Shown: one piece after another, positions 30,974 to 64,000 of the stretch | Layout: the number at the start of each line of letters is the position of its first letter | Position numbering within the stretch: the stretch's first letter is position 1 | Origin: Paraescarpia echinospica | Taxonomy: Eukaryota > Annelida > Polychaeta > Sabellida > Siboglinidae | DNA length: 64,000 bases | Assembly: GCA_020002185.1 (NCBI GenBank) | Contig: CM034534.1 | Location: 35,635,559-35,699,558, forward strand | Direction of reading: 5' to 3' | Notes under the pieces: model-generated | What the model was told of the DNA's origin: nothing | The model's database searches: none | What the model saw: the letters and a program-made list of their open reading frames with translations, nothing else | Made by a program: the position numbers and the translations under genes

Positions 30974-32192
30974 GTATATTATAATATGGGATCACGTTAA
31001 CTCTTGTTTGTGGTGACCTTTTGCAACTGATGTTTCGTTTAAATTCACTAATTAAAATGTTACACAATTATTAATAACAAAATGTGTATCCTATCACATA
31101 AGCATTTATATTTTTAACCAGTACTAAAAGTACATATACGGCTAATGTACTTGTAAGCTCAAAACAAAACATGCATTAGTTTTTGTGATCGATACAATTA
31201 CGTATATGGCATTTTCAACTAAGCAACCGGCGTTATTTCCATTCACTTGTCACTCCTACAACACAATCTAGACAACACCAACGACCAACGATCATAGTGT
31301 CGTTGCCAGTATTGAAACATATATTGGATCCTGTATTTTTGCAGTTTACACACATAATAATTAATTCCCTGTTAGTGTTAATGCAGCGGGAAACATGATC
31401 TTATTCTTGCTTATTCACCCGCTAAAAACGTTAACATTGTATACCGACGTTGACATTTGTAACCAATTGACAAGTCACCGAACTCAAGTTTTAGAGGATT
31501 TTGACGCGACAATAGTTTTTGTAAAATAGTGTATTGAATTCCACAGCTGCCGCATAATACTTGCATTGTCATCGGCACCCTTTCTTGAAGCTACAATGCA
31601 CGACATCACAAGAGGACCGTGTTACTTGGGGAAGTGTTGTTCACCATACAACGGCTTCCTTATAACGAGCGAAAAGCTAAAGAAGCGAGCTAGTCACTAT
31701 CACATGTGTAACTCATTCATTGAAAGCAATCGAATACCTAAAGAAAACTTCCACTTGACAGCCTGTATGGCCTCAGCACACTGTTAGTTTTCCCATTGGC
31801 GACCATGTTAATGTTTTGTGGGATTATAAGAAAACCTGACCTACAAAATGTCTTAAACTTCTCGACTGCTGTTATTATTATCTCGTTGATATGTTGGTCG
31901 AGTTTAGTCAAAATGTAATATTTCTAGCTCTCGTAAAATGCCTGTATGTGTGACACCCGTCAATATTTACGAATGGATGCAGGCAGTAATCCGGCTAAAA
32001 GGTCAACTAGCCAAATTGATGCCAAATGCCCTTCTGCTTAGTAAAAAAATGCACCATTTTATTGTCAACAGCTTGTACAATCACATCTGGAAATCTGACT
32101 AATCAAATGCACCTATGTCAGAGCAGGTGAATTTTGTTTGTTTTTCGTAACGAAGCAGGAAGTCCAACTGTGTCATAACCCTGTATGCTTCA
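30974..32192. other. Intergenic, no certain feature
   Basis: AT-rich. A small Cys-containing frame at 31566-31787 (CYLGKCCSPYNG) has no support beyond being open. TTTATT at 32058-32063 is a polyadenylation signal (AATAAA on minus) 130 bases past the stop of the next gene. Confidence 0.55.
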
Positions 32193-34548
32193 CTAATCAC
32201 AGTTTGATGGCACACATGAGCCATCTGCCGGGTGGTAGTGGCAACGATAGGCACAACCGTACTTCCGGTAGCAGTCTCCGCCATTACGACCGTACTCATT
32301 GGCGGCCATGTCATCGGCGCCATCTTGGCTGTGCATTCCGGTTTGGGAAAGTTCACGACATTTGCTGGAAAGAATAATCGTTTATATTGTTTATTAGGGA
32401 TTACTACATACGTATGTCATCAAAATGGTACTGATTGTATTTTCATGGTGTACACCACACCCACACACGCACGCACGCACACATCCGCGCACGCACGCAC
32501 GCACGCACGCACGCGCACACACACACGCGCGCACGTACACACACAAACAAACACACACACTCGTGTATATAAATGCATCCCTCTATCTCAACATTGCAAA
32601 TAAGCATTTATTTAACATTTAATTGAGAATATTCGTAAATTACATTACACTATCTTAATACACATTCAATTCAATTTACAACTGATGTTATTCTATGTGT
32701 GTTGTACTGTCAATAAAATCAATTAAAAACATTATTAAAAAAACATGTTACCCCTATATAGTTACACAACACGCAATTAATCAATTTATGTAACGTCGTC
32801 GCAACTTCAACGTGTACAATCATCTAAATGTTGTTTATTCTTTCACAAGACAAGTCGAAACAAATATAATTATTTCTGACCATAAATGAAGAAATGGAAT
32901 AATTTACATAAATGTAAGGGTCAAGGAGATTCCTATTAAGGCTAAGCAGGTTGCTAACATTATAATAATAATAATAGTAATAATAACAATAAATAGTACC
33001 ACAATTGAATTTATTCGTAATTAGGTACTTTTTAATATTAGTGGTGAAACCTTGTAGACAACTATACTCGCTTTGGTAGAATTGCTTGATGATATTACAA
33101 ATTCGTTAGAACACAGGAATTGTGCGATAGATGTATTTATATATCTCAAAAAACTTTTAATACTGTTGACCATTCATCACCAACTGCTGTGACGAAAACT
33201 TTAACGCTATGGCATTCGTGGAAAATCGCATAATTGGATCAGTAGTTACTTGGCTAATCTTAGCCAATTGATAAAGATTGAAGGCTGCGTTCAGACACTG
33301 ACAGAATAACAAATGGATGGTCCGATGCTGTTTATTTTGTATGTTAATGGCATATGCAATGTCTGTAAACTGGTAATATGTATTTTGTTTGCTGATAACA
33401 TGATATCGTCTGTTTTATCAAAGATGTAAAACAGCTTGAAAATGTTGTGTATGCACCGAATTATACCAATTGTTATTAAGGTTCTCGGTCAACGCGTTTT
33501 CTTTGAATAAACCGAAAACCAACTACATGTTCTTTTCTGGCCTACCACAATTGTCTGATATACATATAAAGAAAAAAAAACATATATTATGAATGTTACG
33601 AATTTCACAGGATTGCTTACCGACGAATCGTTAAATTGGAAAAACCACTTTAGTCGGGTACAATCTGATATCTCTGTATGTGTTGGTATAATGTATAGAT
33701 GTGGCAAACTGCTTAGCCGTTATAGTAATTACATGTTATATTCCACTTTTGACATGTTTATTGCATTGTGTAGATATGTGGGGAAATACGAATTCAACAA
33801 ATTATAAGTAATTTTAGTTGAATGTTACTCCCTTGAAACGTTTCAGCAATATGGTTTTTGTATACTTAACATGTACATTTAATGTGTTTTTCTGATTTGT
33901 TTGAATAAACGTTTTTCATTTGATTGAAGAACGTAATTTTCCCTACCGGCGTCTATCGTAGGAATATCATACAAGGTAATGTTCAACAGAAAAAACTATA
34001 GTCAAACATGAAAAGCCTTATATAAATTAATTTATGTTGCAGCAAATGTATTGGTTTGCGTCCAATATGTAAGAACTTGTTACTATATGTTTGTTGTTGC
34101 AATCATATCTACAGTTTACACTTTCGTTACCACCTGCTTAGGCATTTATGTTAAGTTAGCCATATAAAATACTGGATTGTTAGTAGTCTACACAAAAACA
34201 TGTTACTCCTAAATAGTTACACCATACGCAATCAATCAATTCAAGTAAGACAACTCGGTTGTACCTTAAAGCGATCATGATGTTTGTTGTTGTCTGCTGT
34301 TCACCACACGTTCTGACGACTTCGCGGTTCGCTATGCAATGGAAATACTTGTCACAGTTACTGCATTGTAACGTCTGCATTGTGGCGAAGTGGTAGAACG
34401 ACTCAGGGCATAACATGTCTTTGTCCAGCAATGACCACGCGCCGAGGTCTGACGTCACGCATGTGAAGAACTCTTCCCATCTGGCCTTCTTTGACGCAGC
34501 GGAGATGCCAACAACTAATACCAACGATGTAAAAGCGATCGTCTTCAT
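32193..34548 (-). CDS. Serum amyloid A-like secreted protein, two exons
   Basis: Exon 1 is 34265-34548 and exon 2 is 32193-32364. The donor is TTTAAG/gtacaa and the acceptor tttccag; phase 2 joins cleanly to give 151 residues. Exon 1 starts with a signal peptide (MKTIAFTSLVLVVGISAASK) and carries CDKYFHCIANREVV, matching the DKYFHxxxNxxxA block of serum amyloid A. Exon 2 carries QDGADDMAANEYGRNGGD, matching the A-xD-xxADxxANxxGR block, and ends in a Cys-rich tail (CYRKYGCAYRCHYH) absent from vertebrate forms. Family members are secreted acute-phase, lipid-binding proteins; that role here is inferred. Cys-rich versions are known from invertebrates. A polyadenylation signal follows at 32058. 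The 1.9-kb intron holds a reverse transcriptase relic and an AC microsatellite. Confidence 0.75.
32455..32560. repeat. AC/GCAC microsatellite
   Basis: ACACGCACGCACGC-type tract inside the intron of the amyloid-like gene. The open frames over it are artefacts. Confidence 0.9.
32742..32870 (-). repeat. Ghost copy of exon-1 flanks lacking exon 1
   Basis: ACATGTTACCCCTATATAGT and on to ATCAATTTATG resembles 34197-34243. The next bases (GTAACGTCGTCGCAACTTCA) resemble 34559 onward. The ~310 bases between, which contain coding exon 1, are absent here. Confidence 0.55.
33085..33800 (+). pseudogene. Reverse transcriptase relic inside intron
   Basis: Heavily broken plus-strand frames keep SYLANLSQLIKIEGCVQT, MLFILYVNGICNVCKLV, LFADN (degraded YADD) and ESLNWKNHFSRVQSDISVCV, then GIMYRCGKLLSRYS. 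This is the order of a jockey/CR1-like LINE reverse transcriptase. It differs from the fragment at 2650-3650. Confidence 0.65.
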
Positions 34549-34669
34549 TGCTGTTTATGTAACGTTATTGCAACTACAATGGGCAACAGGTCACATACGT
34601 ACAGTTCGTTTAAGTGTTGTTTACTTTCTCATTACGTCTTGCTACGAATAGTATGTAGTGTGCATTTGT

Positions 34670-34713
<44 letters not shown>

Positions 34714-35427
34714 TGGTTGACTGGTTCACATTCTATCAGATGTTTCATAAAGAGTGTATTTGTAACGGCAGCAGCCTACTCATGATGTTATCCTGTCCGT
34801 CAGTTCGGCCAGAGTAGCAAAGAAAAGTGTAATTTTGCCAGAGTCCGTCCATTTCACTTCGCCTAGTCCCAGTATGTTGATGTTGTACCTTTCATCTCAC
34901 ATGCGCTGTTCATCCTGTCTCACACATCGTTCACACATTTCATACTGCCACTCTCATTCGTTGCATGACCATCGCCTGTGTCGGAACAGAAAGTTCCTTT
35001 CGTCTTTCACTCCCGCTGCTCGCTATAAGCGGGATTGCTGCCAAAAGTAGTGGCATTTATTTATTGAAACATGACATATTTAAGTCATTCATTAACCTTT
35101 TCTAACCAAAAGGTATCAATGGCATAGTATGAAACTAAGCTCACACTGGAACACAATAATAAAAGTACTTGGAATAAATGTCGCCGTCGGAGGTTCTTGG
35201 AATTACCAGTCTTTCAACACCACCTGTACCACAGTGGTGCGGTAGGCACATAATTATATATTTTTGTTATTCATCTCTTCAAGATAGAATTTTGGAGAAA
35301 TGCGAAACTTGTCCTAAATCGTCTAGTATCTGGCCTACTGCAAGGTACACGAGGAACTGTTTGGTACATCATAATTTTGTTGGTAAATACACATGTGTAA
35401 AGATTGCATAAATACTCAAATGACATA
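34549..35427. other. Amyloid-like gene 5' flank and TMEM8-like copy 2 3' flank
   Basis: A pure (GT)n run lies at 34675-34711. Overlapping TTTATT at 35056-35065 could be the minus-strand polyadenylation signal of the copy 2 TMEM8-like gene. No other gene is supported. Confidence 0.5.
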
Positions 35428-60791
<25,364 letters not shown>

Positions 60792-61320
60792 CTGCAACAC
60801 ATCAGCGCTACTTTCTCAACTAGTTTAGCCATCGTGAAATGGGCTATTTTATATCAAAATATATAGCGTGTGAATATGTTAAGTAATCCCCGCAGTCGGT
60901 TTGATAAACAAAGATAACGTTTGCGTAACTGGTCAATTAATTGACTTTGGTCATGACATATGATGATTTACTAAAGTAATTTGTCGTGCCGACAATTGGC
61001 CGTATGGGTTTTGAGTGAGCAAGGAATGTCGAAAACACCAATACAGAAACAAATGCATAATCGTATAGTAAATTCAGGTGACGATTTTAAATATAATCAT
61101 CACTCTGAGTGGATTCTTTTTATCAACGCATCTGTGTTCAAAGGATATAGCGTCCGGTTTTGCATCGCTACATTTGGCTGAAACTGGCGCGACTGTGTTG
61201 CCCAAACATCAAATGAAAAGAATTTTTCCATTTGTTTATATAATAAACTCATGCTATACAACACAAACTATTTATATTATAACATACTGACCGGCCAAAT
61301 GTGTTTAAATGAACCCACAA
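60792..61320. other. Upstream intron, no gene seen
   Basis: Collinear with 26423-26951. Confidence 0.55.
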
Positions 61321-61678
61321 ACGGATCCAGGGGCCTGGGGGCACGTGCTCCCTAGACCTTTGGAATTTGGCGTGCTTATAGACCTATTTGAATGGGCCCA
61401 CGTGACCAAGGCCTCCCAGACCCTTGGAAATCTGCCCCCGTTCAGGTTACAATAAGCTGAAGTTACGCCGACGCGGCGGATAAATTTGTAATTTTGTAAA
61501 TAGCACCCCCAGTGTTCCGATGTCACTAGTCCAGTCCGAGACAGCGGAGAAGCTAAAGTTACGGCTGCGCGGCAGCGAAAGATTTTTTACACCATTTGGT
61601 TCGGCCGCTAGCGGAGGTTTTTGTGCATTTCTAGACTACCCTCTAGATTACCCTCTCCGGATTCGCCCCTGGAACCGT
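61321..61678. mobile_element. 358-bp MITE-like element, copy 2
   Basis: Equivalent of 26952-27309 with at least two substitutions. Confidence 0.6.
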
Positions 61679-61950
61679 TTATTGTAGCTGAAATTTAAGT
61701 GCTTCGGGAAGAAACAGTTTGTTTGCATTGTAGTTCGCCATTTTTGAAGGTCACGTTCTTCCTCGCAATTCAGCCAGCTCCCTATTCGATTATTTCAGTG
61801 ACAGCCCGGCGATTTATGTAAACATTGAACAGTTGAATTAAAATATGCTTCGTTATTTGTTAACTCCGCCATAGCCTGTCCCAAGCCAGGTTGAAAAAGG
61901 AGGAGGGTTGGGCGTAGGCTACATATGTATCTACACCTACAGATGTATCT

Positions 61951-64000
61951 ATGACAGGGTTGAGTGAAAGCCGTGAGGAAGCTCGACCCCCGATGAGCCA
62001 TATCTTTAACGCCAAAACTAACACCAGAGTAGGCACATGGAACGTTCGAACGCTCTTTCAGAGCGGGCGGATGGAGCAAGTGCTGAAGGAAATGAAGGCT
62101 TACCATCTAGATATTCTAGGCGTAAGCGAGATGAGATGGACAGGACAGGGACGCTTCAACAGCGGAGATAAAACTGTACTATACTCCGGAAATGAAGATC
62201 ACCACGTCCATGGAGTTGGCATCATCCTGAATAATGCTACAAAAGCACTGATAGGGTGGAAGCCAGTTAGTGAACGCATAATCACAGCGTTCAACACCAG
62301 ACATGTCAAAGTCACCGTAGTGCAAGTATATGCCCCAACCGAAGTCGTCACAGACGAGGAAAAGGACACCTTCTACGACCAACTCCAGAACGTGCTTGAC
62401 GAAATACCAAGCTTTGACATAAAAGTGGTGATAGAAGACTTTAACGCGAAGCTGGATGGAGACAGAAGAGAAATGTATACTACGGTTGGACCTCATGGTT
62501 CAGCTAGAAATACGAATGATAACGGTGAACGATTGCTCTCGATGAGTACCGCCAGTGGTATCAGCATTGGCAACATCTTCTTTAAACATAAACACATTCA
62601 CAAGAAAACCTGGATCTCACCAAATGGCAATACATCGAATGAGATTGATTACATCTGCATTAGTAGTAGATGGCGTACATCTCTAAAGGACGTCCGTACC
62701 TATAGAGGGGCAGATGTTGGCTCTGACCACAACCTTCTGGTTGGTAAGATCCGCTTGAAGTTAAAGAGAGTTAAGACGGTGAAGACGGTCAGGCCGTATG
62801 CAACAGATAACTTAAAGAACACAGACACACCAAAACAAGTCTACGAGGAAACGAAGAACAGATTCCAAGCGCTACAACACTCAACCGACTTAGAAGAGCA
62901 ATGGCAGCTATTCCTGCAAGCCGTAAAGGAGAGCGCGAACGTAGTGTTAGGAAGGAGAAGAGGGTCCAACAGAGAACAATGGATTACTGAAGACTCGTGG
63001 AAACTGATTGATAAAAGGAAGGATATGAAGATCAGAAGAGATCAAGCAGCTAGAATCCTCCAACAATGGAGATCATCAGATGAGGAATAAAGGAAACTGG
63101 ACAAAGAAGTAAAAAAGAGCTGTAGGACAGATAAGAGGAAATGGTTAGAAGAGAAAGGTAAAGAAGCACAAACAGTAGCAGAACGGAATGACTCGAAAAC
63201 GCTGTATAGGATTGTGAGAGAGCTAACTAGCGCGAAAAGCAATTCCAACATACCAATAAAAGACAAAGATGGCAGAGTGCTTCTAACAAGCGAGGAACAA
63301 GACATGAGGTGGATTGAACACTTCCGAGAAGTACTAAATCAACCAACACCAACCACACTCTTCAACTTCGAACAGGAACCAAACACAAAAGAACTTGATG
63401 TCATCACCAATGACACCACCAGGACAAAAGTCTCCAAAGCCATCGATAGCCTCAAGAACAACGAGGCAGCGGGCCTTGATGAAGTATCGGCCGAACTATT
63501 GAAACATGGCAAGGACGGGGTTGTAGACGAGTTAACCTACTTATTCAATCTGATCTGGTCTGAGGAGGAAGTTGCTGATGATTGGAGACGAGGAGTGATC
63601 GTGACGTTACCAAAGAATGGGTGCCTGAGCGATTGCAATAACTGGGGAGGAATAACATTGATGTCAGTACCTGGAAAAGTGTTCTGCAGTGTGATCCTAA
63701 ACCGGCAGTTGACCACCACCTCCGAGAGGAACAAGCTGGTGTTCGAAGAGGAAGGTCATGCTGTGAGCAGATCTTCACATTGCGAAACATCATCAAGCAA
63801 AGCAGAGAGTTCCAGATACCTCTTTTAGTCAATTTCATTGACTTTAAGAAGGCTTTTGACAGTGTCCACATAGATTCGCTATGGCAAATCCTGAAGCTAT
63901 ACGGCATACCAAGCAAGTATATAGACATTTTCAAATCGCTGTACCAAAAGACCATCTGCAGCATCGAGACCAACGATGGCTACACAGACATGTTTGAGAC
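61951..64000 (+). pseudogene. APE-type (RTE-like) LINE polyprotein, runs off window end
   Basis: The frame from 61951 encodes an AP-type endonuclease: GTWNVRTLFQSGRMEQ, SEMRW, QVYAPTE, DFNAKLD, SNEIDYICISSRW and GSDHNLLVG. A TAA at 63088-63090 interrupts it; the same frame resumes (RKLDKEVKKSCRTDK) and reaches reverse transcriptase motifs (NNEAAGLDEVSAELL, RRGVIVTLPKNG and NNWGGITLMSVPGKVF). A frameshift near 63725 moves the reading to another frame (EQIFTLRNI, FIDFKKAFDSVH), open to the window edge before the YADD motif. G to E in the usual GDFNAK motif may weaken the endonuclease. RTE-like assignment is from motif style and not certain. The leader begins near 61860. Confidence 0.82.

Noticed and set aside
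31566..31787. Cys-containing 73-codon frame
   Set aside because: No matching splice phase with the orphan exon upstream, no recognised family and no promoter. Left as intergenic.
34835..35050. Ser/His/Cys-rich 71-codon frame
   Set aside because: CT-rich sequence without splice sites or homology. It lies in the 3' flank of the TMEM8-like copy 2.

Overview
This is an animal nuclear DNA window, most likely from a marine invertebrate. The coding regions are spliced (GT-AG introns with matching phases), there is a 1,000-base N gap, and non-LTR retrotransposons, hAT-, piggyBac- and mariner-like debris and long GT/TA microsatellites are abundant. A cysteine-rich serum amyloid A-like gene and a TMEM8/PGAP6-like gene fit a mollusc or invertebrate deuterostome. 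The sequence does not decide between them. I saw no bacterial features.

Layout: the window holds two same-orientation copies of one region. Copy 1 is 1-28303, cut by the window start on the left and by the gap on the right. Copy 2 is about 35428-62674 and continues to the window end. About 6.2 kb of unduplicated sequence lies between them (29304-35427). Each copy carries, on the minus strand, the last eight coding exons of a TMEM8/PGAP6-like gene: an extracellular N-terminal part, an EGF-like exon, a seven-helix CREST domain and an acidic tail. The unduplicated middle holds a two-exon serum amyloid A-like gene (32193-34548, minus), a ~195-bp tandem repeat, LINE remnants and one orphan exon. 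The pair could be a true tandem duplication or two haplotypes placed end to end by the assembler. The gap and the variable divergence keep both options open.

The most striking object is a huge palindromic (foldback) transposon inside the ~20-kb TMEM8-like intron: 3728-14755 in copy 1 and 39295-49189 in copy 2. It is flanked by a 6-bp direct repeat (CTTAGA) and begins AGTAGTAAGG at both ends. The arms are ~5 kb inverted repeats around a ~0.5-kb spacer that itself forms a cruciform. Each arm carries a TATA-led, two-exon gene pointing inward. It encodes a C2HC zinc finger followed by a second Cys/His motif, and I cannot assign it to a family. Two of the four gene copies are open and two are broken. 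The rest of the arms is built of 48-, 51-, 62- and ~130-142-bp minisatellites, arrays of CTCF-like (CCGCCAGGTGGCGC) motifs and many TGACGTCA palindromes. Copy 1 also has a ~1.06-kb piggyBac-like insertion in its left arm only.

The remaining intronic sequence holds a jockey-like reverse transcriptase fragment, several MITE-like inverted-repeat elements, a degraded LINE 3' end and a hAT transposase fragment. At the right end, copy 2 runs into an APE-type LINE with endonuclease and reverse transcriptase motifs, one nonsense codon and one frameshift. The copy 1 version is cut by the gap.
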